The notes under the pieces: generated by a model | Told to the model about the DNA's origin: nothing | The model's input: only the letters and a program-made list of their open reading frames with translations | Database searches by the model: none | Program-made: the position numbers and the translations under genes | In this document: in pieces, positions 34,591 through 42,484 of the stretch | Position numbering within the stretch: position 1 is the first letter of the stretch | Layout: each line of letters opens with the position of its first letter | Source: Lachnospiraceae bacterium | GTDB taxonomy: Bacteria > Bacillota > Clostridia > Lachnospirales > Lachnospiraceae | Reading direction: 5' to 3' | Assembly: GCA_028721415.1 (NCBI GenBank) | Contig: JAQYIU010000107.1 | Coordinates: 1 to 55,892, forward strand | DNA length: 55,892 nucleotides

Positions 34591-36130
34591 AATATTATCA
34601 GAAAAAAAGGGACAGATTACCGTGTTTCTTTCACTCATATTTCTGGTTTTAATGGGACTTGCTTTCTGTATTCTGGAAGGAATGCATATATATACGGAAG
34701 TATCTCTGTCGGAAGAAGTATTTATGGAAGCGGGAGACTATGTTTTGTCGCAGTATAATCGACCACTTTTTGAGCGGTATCATTTGTTTTTTCTGGATCC
34801 GGAAGAAGAGGAACAGATTGTGTCAGATGGAGAGAGTTATATGAAAAGCTATTTGGATACGAACAGTTCTTTTTCATTTGAATGTGATAATCTTTCTGTT
34901 ACAGAAGAGAAAACAGCTATGGATGAGGATGGGTTGTATCTGAAACATCAGATTCGGGAGTGGATGAAGTACAGAGAGATTGAGAAAGCCGGAGAAGGAA
35001 TCAAAAAATTATTTCATTCCATGACAGATGTGGAACAGAAGAAGGATACTGTTCAAAAGGAAATAAATGCGGCGGATGCTGCACAAGAAGGGGAGTCAAA
35101 AGCAGAACCGTTACAAGAAGAAACATCAGAAGAAGCGGGTTTGGAGAAAGAAAATTCTGAAGGTACGGTTTCTGCTGATGTGACCGTAAAAGAAGGATTT
35201 CAATGGAAACAATTAAAAGAAACCCTGGAGCAGATTATCAAATCAGGAATTCTGCTGTATGTGACGGATGATCTGAATCAGTTATCTGCCTTATCAATAT
35301 CAGGGGATCAGCTTCCTTCTCAAAAAAAGGGCATCAAAAAAGAATCCATTATCAATTTTCCGGTATCCGTTACTGATTTCGGAAGCTGGAAAGATGTTCT
35401 GAAAGTTCCTGATATTGGTAATCCCGATGACCATTTTCTGTCAGACGAATTTTTTCTTTCCGAATATATTTTTGACCATTTTGATTGCTATATCAGGAAA
35501 AAGGATGATAGAAGTATTTGGCCGAGGTGTCTTCAATATGAAGTAGAATATCTGGCGGGAGGCAGATTATCCGATCAGGAGAATCTGAAACTGGTTGCAG
35601 ATAAAATGTTATTACTTCGATTTGTAATGAATTATTCTTTTGCATCCAGCGATACAGAAATTAACAATACAGCAGGTGCTATGGCAGATGTGTTGAGTGG
35701 AGTCTTTGGATTACCGGCGGCGAGAGAAGCTGTGAGAGTTTTGTTGATTTCAGCCATCAGCTATGGAGAATCTCTTCTGGAAGTGCATACGTTGTTTGCC
35801 GGAGGGGAGATTGCTGCGGTCAAAGATGCTGGTACATGGAATTTGTATTTTCATAATGCAGCGGAGTTGTTAAAAAACCGGGAAAAAGTTAAAACCGGGA
35901 AAAATAATGTTGATTATAAAGATTATTTGCGACTTCTGCTTGCCATGCAAATAAAACCGGAAAAAGTATATTATCGTATGATGGATGTGATGCAGGTCAA
36001 TCTTCGTCTGGAACAGCCGGATTTTTTAATGGAAAATTGTATCTTTCGGTTTCGATGGCAGGCAGATATGAAATGTGCGATGGGAAGCCACTTCTATACT
36101 GTTCTAATGGATCGAGTGAATAGTTATTAG
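34571..36130 (+). CDS. DUF5702-type Tad locus protein
   Basis: 519 residues from the ATG at 34571, which lies inside the pilin gene; there is no clear ribosome site, so translation is probably coupled. Seen: an N-terminal pilin-like segment (KKGQITVFLSLIFLVLMGLAF) where position +5 after the glycine is Phe instead of Glu, then EVSLSEEVFMEAGDYVLSQYNRPLFERYHLFFLD, typical of DUF5702 proteins found beside clostridial Tad genes, a Glu/Ala-rich variable linker (about 160-205) and a helical C-terminal part. Probably a minor pilus component or large pseudopilin on the outer membrane face. Followed after 5 bases by the TadE-like frame. Confidence 0.8.
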   Translation: MQVRLNRILSEKKGQITVFLSLIFLVLMGLAFCILEGMHIYTEVSLSEEVFMEAGDYVLSQYNRPLFERYHLFFLDPEEEEQIVSDGESYMKSYLDTNSSFSFECDNLSVTEEKTAMDEDGLYLKHQIREWMKYREIEKAGEGIKKLFHSMTDVEQKKDTVQKEINAADAAQEGESKAEPLQEETSEEAGLEKENSEGTVSADVTVKEGFQWKQLKETLEQIIKSGILLYVTDDLNQLSALSISGDQLPSQKKGIKKESIINFPVSVTDFGSWKDVLKVPDIGNPDDHFLSDEFFLSEYIFDHFDCYIRKKDDRSIWPRCLQYEVEYLAGGRLSDQENLKLVADKMLLLRFVMNYSFASSDTEINNTAGAMADVLSGVFGLPAAREAVRVLLISAISYGESLLEVHTLFAGGEIAAVKDAGTWNLYFHNAAELLKNREKVKTGKNNVDYKDYLRLLLAMQIKPEKVYYRMMDVMQVNLRLEQPDFLMENCIFRFRWQADMKCAMGSHFYTVLMDRVNSY

Positions 36131-36135
36131 AAGAT

Positions 36136-37059
36136 TTGGGATATTTTCTATCAGATAAACAGGAGGTGAAATCAGGTGCTCTTAAAATAAAAAAATTTAT
36201 CAGATGCTGTAACTATATTCATAATATCATAATAAAAAAATATAAGAATCGGTCTCTCCAGGCACTGGCTTCAGCATACAGGCAAATGAGGAAAAGAGCA
36301 TCTGATTTTGCCTCCTGTCAAAGTACGACAGGTTCCGCTACGGTGGAGAGTGTGCTTGCTCTTCCTGTTTTTCTCTGTGCCATGGTCAGTGTTCTTATGA
36401 TGGGACAAAGTATTGTGACAGAGGGAAAAATACAGCATGCCGTGACAAAAACAGCAAAACTCTGTGCCAGCCAGAAAGCAATGAATAAAGAACCGAATGT
36501 ATTTCGAACCTTTTATTCTGTATTTGAGATGTCTCAGGGAGACAGTAGTTGTATTGCCGGTAATAAAGCAGGAATTCGATTGTCAATCAAAGAGCACGAA
36601 AATGGTGAACTTATTGAGGTAAAGGCAGTATATCGGCTCCGGATCACAACCAGTTTTTTGGGAGAGCTTTCTTCCAATCAAACGGCAACAGCGGTTCAGA
36701 GAGTGTTTTGTGGATATTCGTCCCATGGGGAACCGGATAACGACAAAAATCCCATTGTATATGTGGCTAAAACAGGGAATGTGTATCATACCAATCTGTC
36801 GTGTTCTCATATTTGTATCAGTATTTCCGGAGAAGCTGTGGAGCAGCTGATGAATCATTCTGGCCTGGATGCCTGTGAAAAGTGTATACAGAAAGGAGAA
36901 AAACCATCCAAATTGTATATTACTGCCTATGGGGAATGTTTTCATTCCTCTCTGCATTGCAGCGGATTGAAGAGATCAGTGAAAGCGATTCGACTCAGTG
37001 AAGCGGGGCATATGAGAATGTGCACGAGATGTGCAGCCCGGGCAGCTGCAGGGGATTAG
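36136..37059 (+). CDS. TadE-like pseudopilin with two C-terminal YHxxxC/CxxC modules
   Basis: 307 residues if begun at TTG 36136. Seen: prepilin motif TTG-SATVES (Gly66, Glu71) and helix (VLALPVFLCAMVSVLMMG), a TadE-like body, then two tandem modules: VYVAKTGNVYHTNLSCSH...CEKC (from about 208) and LYITAYGECFHSSLHCSG...CTRC (from about 260). Such His/Cys modules occur in other secreted Firmicute proteins and look metal binding. Start is doubtful: AGGAGGTG at 36162-36169 has a GTG 6 bases on (36176), but its frame stops after four codons and is one base out of register with this one. ATG 36286 would give a 16-residue leader, typical for prepilins, but lacks a good ribosome site. Confidence 0.75.
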   Translation: MGYFLSDKQEVKSGALKIKKFIRCCNYIHNIIIKKYKNRSLQALASAYRQMRKRASDFASCQSTTGSATVESVLALPVFLCAMVSVLMMGQSIVTEGKIQHAVTKTAKLCASQKAMNKEPNVFRTFYSVFEMSQGDSSCIAGNKAGIRLSIKEHENGELIEVKAVYRLRITTSFLGELSSNQTATAVQRVFCGYSSHGEPDNDKNPIVYVAKTGNVYHTNLSCSHICISISGEAVEQLMNHSGLDACEKCIQKGEKPSKLYITAYGECFHSSLHCSGLKRSVKAIRLSEAGHMRMCTRCAARAAAGD

Positions 37060-37119
37060 TACATCGTTTGGAAAAACAGGCAAGTTATTCGGCCGAGTTA
37101 TTTAAGATACGATGTACTA
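37057..37119. repeat. Perfect 11-base inverted repeat between two pseudopilin genes
   Basis: TAGTACATCGT (37057-37067) and ACGATGTACTA (37109-37119) are exact reverse complements with 41 bases between. The left arm includes the stop codon of the TadE-like gene. No T run follows, so it is not an obvious terminator. Confidence 0.7.
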
Positions 37120-37157
37120 ACATGACCTGGTTCAATTAGAAAGGAACGGAATATGGA

Positions 37158-37694
37158 TTGAAAAGAGTCAGGAAAACAAAAGCGGGGAAGATTACCATAG
37201 AAGTATCGATCATCGTGCCGGTCATTTCAATTATACTTGTGGGTGTAGTTTTTTTACTGTTATTTTTTCTGGATATGTCTGTTGTAAAAAGTGAGACAGT
37301 GAGGATAAGTAATGAAGTGGCATCATGTTGGAAGGCAGATGCAGATCTTTCTACGGGAGATTATGCAGAAGAAAAATTATTAAAAAGAGAGGTATATTTC
37401 CTTGTTAAAAATAAAAGAAAAGCTCTCATAAACAGGGCAGAAAAACGACTTGAACAAAGATTAAAAGAACGGTTGGTGGTGACAGGTATTAAAAATAAAA
37501 GTGTAAAGCTTCAAATTGACAGGGTTGTGACCAGTGCAACCATACATTTTTTATGGCCTTTGAATAACATTACTGATTATATGGGAACAGAAGAGCTTGT
37601 TTTTACCTGTCGTTCCATAAGTCCTGTGGAGAACAGAGAAGAAAAGCTTCGGATATTCAAAAGTAAACAGAGTCGGAATGAGGTGAAAGAGTGA
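37158..37694 (+). CDS. TadE/TadF-like pseudopilin
   Basis: 178 residues from TTG at 37158. Seen: short basic leader, prepilin motif AG-KITIEV (Glu at +5), a hydrophobic helix (SIIVPVISIILVGVVFLLLFF), then a polar domain with a basic helical part (KRKALINRAEKRLEQRLKER) and beta-strands at the end. Typical minor pilin of a Tad locus. An ATG at 37153 has better spacing to AAAGGA, but meets TGA at its third codon; one extra base would join it to this frame. Its stop overlaps the GTG of the FHA gene. Confidence 0.78.
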   Translation: MKRVRKTKAGKITIEVSIIVPVISIILVGVVFLLLFFLDMSVVKSETVRISNEVASCWKADADLSTGDYAEEKLLKREVYFLVKNKRKALINRAEKRLEQRLKERLVVTGIKNKSVKLQIDRVVTSATIHFLWPLNNITDYMGTEELVFTCRSISPVENREEKLRIFKSKQSRNEVKE

Positions 37695-39019
37695 AGATTC
37701 AAAAAGAAGGTCTGAAAATATATCGGGTGGAAGAGTCCGTGCAAAGTGAATATTTTTTATCGGTAGAGTATCAGACTTTGCGTTTGAATCAACCCGACAC
37801 TTTGATTCCTGTATTGCTTCGGGAAAAAGATGGGAGAAGGCTTTTGTTATATGATATAACGGAAGAGAAAAATCTTCTGAATATTACAGATGGGAAAGGT
37901 TTCTCCTGGAAAGATTGCCGTCATTTTTTGAAAAATGTTCTGAAACTCATGGATGAGGTGGAGGAATTTATGCTTGAGCTGGAACATGTAAGTTTCGAGC
38001 CTGAGCAGATTTATAGAAAAGATGAGGAACATTTTCAATGGATGTATTTTCCAGATCGTACAAATGACATTAGACAGGAGATAGAGAGTTTTTTTGCATG
38101 GATGTTATCACAGATTGATTATGGGGATAGTGAGTCGGTCCGGTATATTTATCATGTATATTGGAGTATACGGAATCGAGGCTTTTCCAGAGAAATGATA
38201 GAGGATAGTATTTCCTATTCGGAAAACTCAAAAGATGCGGGAACTATCGCTTGTGAGGAGTTTGTGTCGGAAAAAGAAACGGAAGTGATATCGGAAAGAG
38301 ATGAGGATACAGAAGATTTGCTGATGGACAGCAGCAGATGGCAACATATGGAACGATCAGCCAGAGATCTCTTCGTAGATAAAGATACTGTAGAAACATA
38401 TTCTAAGAAGAACTGGATTGTTTTCATGATTGGATTACTGGTTCTTCTAATTATTACCCTTCTTCTGACAGCATATTTTCTGATAAGTTGGATACAGAAT
38501 GATTTTCCCAATGAAACGATTCCTTATCTGGCAGGTTTGGGAATTGGTATTTTATTCCTTTTGGATGGGATATTTCAATCTGGAAAAAAATGGTTAAAAA
38601 AGGAAGACAGGAAGGCGGGAAAAGAGGACAGTAGAAGAAGAGAGGAGGTTAGCAGAAAAAGAGAAGAAGACAGCAGAACAACGATACTCAGTGTGAGACA
38701 TGATGTGCCTAAGCCGGTATTAAAATCTTTGAATACCGGTGAGATTACAGGGTTATTTACGTTTCCCTTTTATATTGGGAATCTATCAGGGCTCAATCAG
38801 CTGATCATAGATGATGATACAGTAAGCAGACAGCATGCAGTGATTTTGAAAGGAAAACATGCAGGAACTTATATCATACAAGACCTGCAATCAACCAATG
38901 GAACCTGGGTGGAGGAAGAACGGCTGTTGCCAGATAAGCCAGTCAGATTGGAAGATGGGAACCGGATCTGTTTTGCATCTCAATATTTTCAGTTTATGAT
39001 GGTGGAAGCGCATTTGTGA
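37691..39019 (+). CDS. DUF6382-like membrane protein with C-terminal FHA domain
   Basis: 442 residues, GTG start overlapping the previous stop with GAGGTGAAAG upstream. Seen: an N-terminal soluble domain (about 1-170) of the type that precedes FHA domains in clostridial Tad loci, an acidic linker, two membrane helices (about 237-262 and 272-292), a Lys/Arg/Glu-rich linker, and an FHA domain (about 350-438) with the phosphothreonine-binding residues in SRQHAVI and STNGTWV. FHA domains bind phosphothreonine, so pilus assembly may respond to a Ser/Thr kinase (inference). With two helices both soluble ends should be cytosolic. Confidence 0.85.
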   Translation: MKIQKEGLKIYRVEESVQSEYFLSVEYQTLRLNQPDTLIPVLLREKDGRRLLLYDITEEKNLLNITDGKGFSWKDCRHFLKNVLKLMDEVEEFMLELEHVSFEPEQIYRKDEEHFQWMYFPDRTNDIRQEIESFFAWMLSQIDYGDSESVRYIYHVYWSIRNRGFSREMIEDSISYSENSKDAGTIACEEFVSEKETEVISERDEDTEDLLMDSSRWQHMERSARDLFVDKDTVETYSKKNWIVFMIGLLVLLIITLLLTAYFLISWIQNDFPNETIPYLAGLGIGILFLLDGIFQSGKKWLKKEDRKAGKEDSRRREEVSRKREEDSRTTILSVRHDVPKPVLKSLNTGEITGLFTFPFYIGNLSGLNQLIIDDDTVSRQHAVILKGKHAGTYIIQDLQSTNGTWVEEERLLPDKPVRLEDGNRICFASQYFQFMMVEAHL

Positions 39020-39113
39020 TGCGGATGATGTACGACTTCAGGTATTGTATAATGGAGAAAAATCGTATAGAATGAGTAGAAAAACATATCATAGATTGAT
39101 TGGGAGGTTCAAA

Positions 39114-40145
39114 ATGGACTTTATCAATGAACTGCAAAGATTTTTGAGGCAGATGGGTTTTCGTCTGTTGGAAAATGAAGAGAAGATATTATGGATAAAA
39201 GAAGAATATAATCAGGTTAAACTTTTGGAGATTGTTCCGGAACTTCTTCCTGGACAGAGCAGACACCTGGTGAAAAATCAGCAGGATGAGCTGGCGCAGC
39301 TGGGAAATCATATGATGATTCGTTTCCAGAAGAAAGTAGATTTTCTGACTGTGATGATTTTCAAAGATCTGCCGGAAGAACAGATAATTGAAGAATTGAA
39401 TCCGTATCCTGATATCTGGTGTCTGGACAGAAAAAATGGTCGTCTTTTCATCTATGAGAATCAAAGAACGGATTATGATAATCTAAGAGATCCGTTGGAA
39501 ACTTTCCTTGCGTCATATCGGAAACATGAAGTAATGGAGGAAAAGAAAGATTTTCAGATCATCTTTCAACCGTTGAATACGGGAATTGTGATTGCCAATA
39601 TTCTTGTGTTTGTGATTCTCAGCTTAATGGGGAATATGACAGATGCAACCTTTATGGCAGAACATGGGGCACTGGATCTTCGATATGTGATGGAAAAAGG
39701 ACAGTACTATAGATTGTTTACTGCGATGTTTCTTCATTTTGGGGCAGATCATCTGTTGCAGAATATGTTAATTCTGCTGTTGATTGGAAGTCGCCTGGAA
39801 CGAATTGTGGGAAAAGGAAAGTATCTTTTCATTTATCTTGGAGCGGGATTGGGATCTTCGTTGAGTTCTCTTTTTATCACTCTGGCCAGGGAACCTTATA
39901 CAGTGGCTGCCGGAGCGTCTGGAGCGATTTTTGGGGTAATGGGAGGTCTGTTATTTCTGATTCTTAAGGATATGATTCAGGGAAAGAGAAAAAGAATGAA
40001 AGAAATTGGATTGACCGGAATCATATTTATGATTGTATCAGCCCTGTCCTATGGATTTGCGACGACAGGTGTGGATAATGCAGCCCATGTGGGAGGCTTG
40101 ATTGCCGGATTTATACTTACAGGACTGCTGACTATCCGGGAATAA
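39114..40145 (+). CDS. Rhomboid-family intramembrane serine protease
   Basis: 343 residues from the ATG at 39114, chosen for GGGAGG 6 bases upstream; the open frame runs further 5'. Cuts membrane proteins within the bilayer. Seen: a soluble N-terminal domain of about 150 residues with ELQRFLRQMGFRLL, then six membrane helices with the oxyanion region HFGADHLLQNM, catalytic Ser269 in GASGAIFG, and His325 in NAAHVGG. Both catalytic residues are intact. Last gene of the Tad operon, 94 bases after the FHA gene; pilins or other operon products are possible substrates. A hairpin follows. Confidence 0.92.
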   Translation: MDFINELQRFLRQMGFRLLENEEKILWIKEEYNQVKLLEIVPELLPGQSRHLVKNQQDELAQLGNHMMIRFQKKVDFLTVMIFKDLPEEQIIEELNPYPDIWCLDRKNGRLFIYENQRTDYDNLRDPLETFLASYRKHEVMEEKKDFQIIFQPLNTGIVIANILVFVILSLMGNMTDATFMAEHGALDLRYVMEKGQYYRLFTAMFLHFGADHLLQNMLILLLIGSRLERIVGKGKYLFIYLGAGLGSSLSSLFITLAREPYTVAAGASGAIFGVMGGLLFLILKDMIQGKRKRMKEIGLTGIIFMIVSALSYGFATTGVDNAAHVGGLIAGFILTGLLTIRE

Positions 40146-40157
40146 AAACGGAATTAA

Positions 40158-40205
40158 CCCTATGGCAGGCGATTCCATATTTAATTCATGGTTTCCTGCC
40201 ATTTA
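40158..40205 (+). terminator. Hairpin at the end of the Tad operon
   Basis: ATGGCAGG (40162-40169) pairs with CCTGCCAT (40195-40202), with inner CCAT/ATGG. No long T run. The opening CCCTATGGCAGG is repeated exactly in the terminator at 48860. A second imperfect hairpin (CACCCAAGCC/GGCTTTGGTG) at about 40211-40233 and T-rich CGTTTTTATTTT complete the convergent gap to the pfkA-like gene. Confidence 0.6.
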
Positions 40206-40284
40206 CGCCACACCCAAGCCGTAGGCTTTGGTGCTTCATTTTGTGCGAACGTCCCTTCGTTTTTATTTTCAGTAACGCAAAAAA

Positions 40285-41358
40285 TTAATCCCCGAAAGAG
40301 ATTCCGAGATCTTTTGCTTGTTTGATAATTTGATCGTCTGGGGAAACATATTTTAATTTGCCGGCAACATCTTTCAATGGGATGGAATCTACTTCATAGC
40401 CCTTCATGATTACCATTTTACCGTAATCCTCGTTGTGAATCAATTCGGCAGCGGCAGAACCGAGACGGCTGGAGATGACACGGTCGAATGGAACCGGAAT
40501 ACCGCCTCGTTGGGTGTGTCCAGGAATGGTAACGCGGACTTCTTGTCCGGTTGCTTCTTCGATTTTGGCAGCCAGCTCATAGCCTACGGTAGAATAAGGT
40601 CGTTTTGCCACTTTTTCTTTATATTGCTTTTTCGATAATTGGGCGTCTTCTTTGGATATGGCGCCTTCCGCCACGGCAAGAATGGTGAAATCTTTTCCCT
40701 GTTCATGACGGCGTTTGATGGCTTCGATGACATGATTCAGATTATAAGGAATTTCCGGAATCAGAATGATGTCAGCCCCGCCGGCAATTCCGGCATGTAA
40801 GGTAACCCACCCAACTTTATGACCCATCAGTTCCACGATAAAAACACGGTCATGGGAAGCAGCTGTGGTGTGAATACAGTCAATGGTATTTGTGGCGATA
40901 TCCACGGCACTCTGGAAACCGAAAGTCATGTCGGTTCCCCAGAGATCATTGTCAATGGTCTTTGGAAGAGAAACCACATTAAGACCCTCTTCACTTAAAA
41001 GATTGGCAGTTTTCTGGCTGCCGTTACCGCCCAGAACAACCAGGCAGTCCAGATCCAGATATTTGTAGGTAGCCTTCATGGCTTCCACTTTATCAAGACC
41101 ATTTTCGTCCGGGGTTCTCATCAATTTAAAAGGTTGTCTGGAAGTTCCGAGAATCGTACCTCCACGAGTAAGAATTCCGGAGAAATCCTTTGGAGTCATG
41201 CGTCTGTAATTTCCATATATAAGTCCTTTATATCCATCTTCAAAGCCATAAAGCTGAAAATTTCCTTCCAGATGGGTTAATCCCTTTACAACACCACGCA
41301 TTGTGGCATTTAAACTTTGACAATCTCCGCCACTTGTGAGCATACCAATTCGTTTCAT
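40285..41358 (-). CDS. pfkA: 6-phosphofructokinase, PfkA family, unusual active-site residues
   Basis: 357 residues (bacterial ATP-PFK about 320). Phosphorylates fructose 6-phosphate in glycolysis. Seen: LTSGGDCQSLNATMRG, GGNGS at 111-114 with the preceding Gly, PKTIDND at 132-138 with catalytic Asp136, and MGHKVGW substrate loop. Two positions matter: Gly113 matches E. coli Gly104 (ATP type), Lys133 matches Gly124 (Lys in PPi enzymes), and Asn112 replaces the Mg-ATP-site Asp103. So donor use (ATP, PPi or other) cannot be stated. AAGGATATG upstream supports the start. Last gene of the minus-strand dnaX-ybaB-recR run, 124 bases after recR, perhaps with its own promoter. Confidence 0.88.
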   Translation of the reverse strand: MKRIGMLTSGGDCQSLNATMRGVVKGLTHLEGNFQLYGFEDGYKGLIYGNYRRMTPKDFSGILTRGGTILGTSRQPFKLMRTPDENGLDKVEAMKATYKYLDLDCLVVLGGNGSQKTANLLSEEGLNVVSLPKTIDNDLWGTDMTFGFQSAVDIATNTIDCIHTTAASHDRVFIVELMGHKVGWVTLHAGIAGGADIILIPEIPYNLNHVIEAIKRRHEQGKDFTILAVAEGAISKEDAQLSKKQYKEKVAKRPYSTVGYELAAKIEEATGQEVRVTIPGHTQRGGIPVPFDRVISSRLGSAAAELIHNEDYGKMVIMKGYEVDSIPLKDVAGKLKYVSPDDQIIKQAKDLGISFGD

Positions 41359-41482
41359 TGCATCATATCCTTTCTTTTGTGAATTTTGTCAGAGGCATTT
41401 TTGTCCGCTCTAGTGTGTGTAGATTCTGCATTTATGCAAGTGGTTTATGAAACTGAATTTATGACAAAGTTTCATATATGAT

Positions 41483-42082
41483 TTATAATTCAATACGTCC
41501 GTCAAGAGCTCTGGAAAGAGTAACTTCGTCAATGTATTCAAGCTCTCCTCCGATAGGGACTCCGCTGGCGATTCTTGTAATACGGATGCCTTTCGGCTTC
41601 AGTTTTTTTGTGATATACATTGCCGTAGCTTCACCGTCCAGACTGGAACTGGTGGCGAGAATCACTTCTTTGATGCCTGGGTCTTCCAGTCTTTCTTCCA
41701 GTTCCCGGAAACGTATCTCATCGGGACCTTTGCCAAGACTTGGGACAAGGGTTCCCTGCAGGACATGGTAAACACCATTATACTGGCCTGTCTTTTCGTA
41801 GGCGGCCAGATCCTTTGTATGTTCCACTATCATGATAGTGCTGTGATCTCTTTTGTCACTGGAACAGATTGGGCAGATTTCCGAGTCTGTCAGGGTACAG
41901 CAACATTTACAGTAGCGGATGTTTTTTCGAGCAGTTACAAGAACTTCTGCCAGATGCTCTACATGTTCTTCCGGCATATTGATAATATGAAAAGCGAGAC
42001 GCTGCGCTGATTTGCTGCCGATTCCCGGCAGGCGGCGCAGTTCCTCGATCAGATTGGTAACCTGAGTACTGTAATAATTCAT
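41483..42082 (-). CDS. recR: Recombination protein RecR
   Basis: 199 residues, normal length. Works with RecF/RecO in loading RecA at gaps. Seen: helix-hairpin-helix region LRRLPGIGSKSAQRLAFH, four-cysteine zinc finger (CKCCCTLTDSEICPIC), and a Toprim domain (IMIVEHTKDLAAYEKTG, LATSSSLDGEATAMYI). The ATG overlaps the stop of ybaB (TAATG), so the two are coupled. The dnaX-ybaB-recR order is ancient and conserved in Firmicutes. Confidence 0.97.
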   Translation of the reverse strand: MNYYSTQVTNLIEELRRLPGIGSKSAQRLAFHIINMPEEHVEHLAEVLVTARKNIRYCKCCCTLTDSEICPICSSDKRDHSTIMIVEHTKDLAAYEKTGQYNGVYHVLQGTLVPSLGKGPDEIRFRELEERLEDPGIKEVILATSSSLDGEATAMYITKKLKPKGIRITRIASGVPIGGELEYIDEVTLSRALDGRIEL

Positions 42083-42426
42083 TAGAAGCCAAAGCCTCCG
42101 CCCAGACCGCCGGCAAATTTAGCCATCTGATTCTGGGTGTCTGTTTCCATGGCACGAAGAGCCTCATTGGTAGCGGCCATGATCAGATCCTCTAACATTT
42201 CAATGTCATCCGGATCGACAACCTCTTCTGCGATTTTGACAGAAGTCACTTCTTTCTTACCAGATACAGTAACGGAAACCACACCGCCGCCGGCAGAAGC
42301 TTCATAAGTTTTTTCTTCCAGTGCTTTGGATGTTTCTGCCATCTGTTTCTGCATTTTCTGTGCCTGTTTCATTAAATTGTTCATGTTTCCAGGCATTCCT
42401 CCTGGAAAACCACCTCTTTTTGCCAT
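42082..42426 (-). CDS. ybaB: YbaB/EbfC nucleoid-associated protein
   Basis: 114 residues. Small DNA-binding dimer. Seen: Gly/Met-rich start (MAKRGGFPGGMPGNMNNLMK), helix KQAQKMQKQMAET, strands GGGVVSVTVSGKKEVTSVKI and a helix ending in Gly/Phe-rich tail. Sits between dnaX and recR as in most Firmicutes. AGGAGGT or similar is seen on the minus strand 8 bases before ATG (GGAGGTTATATTAC). Confidence 0.95.
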   Translation of the reverse strand: MAKRGGFPGGMPGNMNNLMKQAQKMQKQMAETSKALEEKTYEASAGGGVVSVTVSGKKEVTSVKIAEEVVDPDDIEMLEDLIMAATNEALRAMETDTQNQMAKFAGGLGGGFGF

Positions 42427-42484
42427 AGTAATATAACCTCCAAATTTGTTTTAATCAGATGACGGAAGCCATCTGTGTCTTAGA

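Noticed and set aside
36136-37059. Ada-type DNA methyl-repair domain in the TadE-like protein
   Set aside because: The His/Cys modules are on an exported pilin and lack the catalytic PCHR site; only a metal-site resemblance remains.
41447-41475. Terminator after recR (ATGAAACT/AGTTTCAT inverted repeat)
   Set aside because: Weak AT-rich stem without a T run on the minus strand; could be chance or part of the pfkA-like promoter region.
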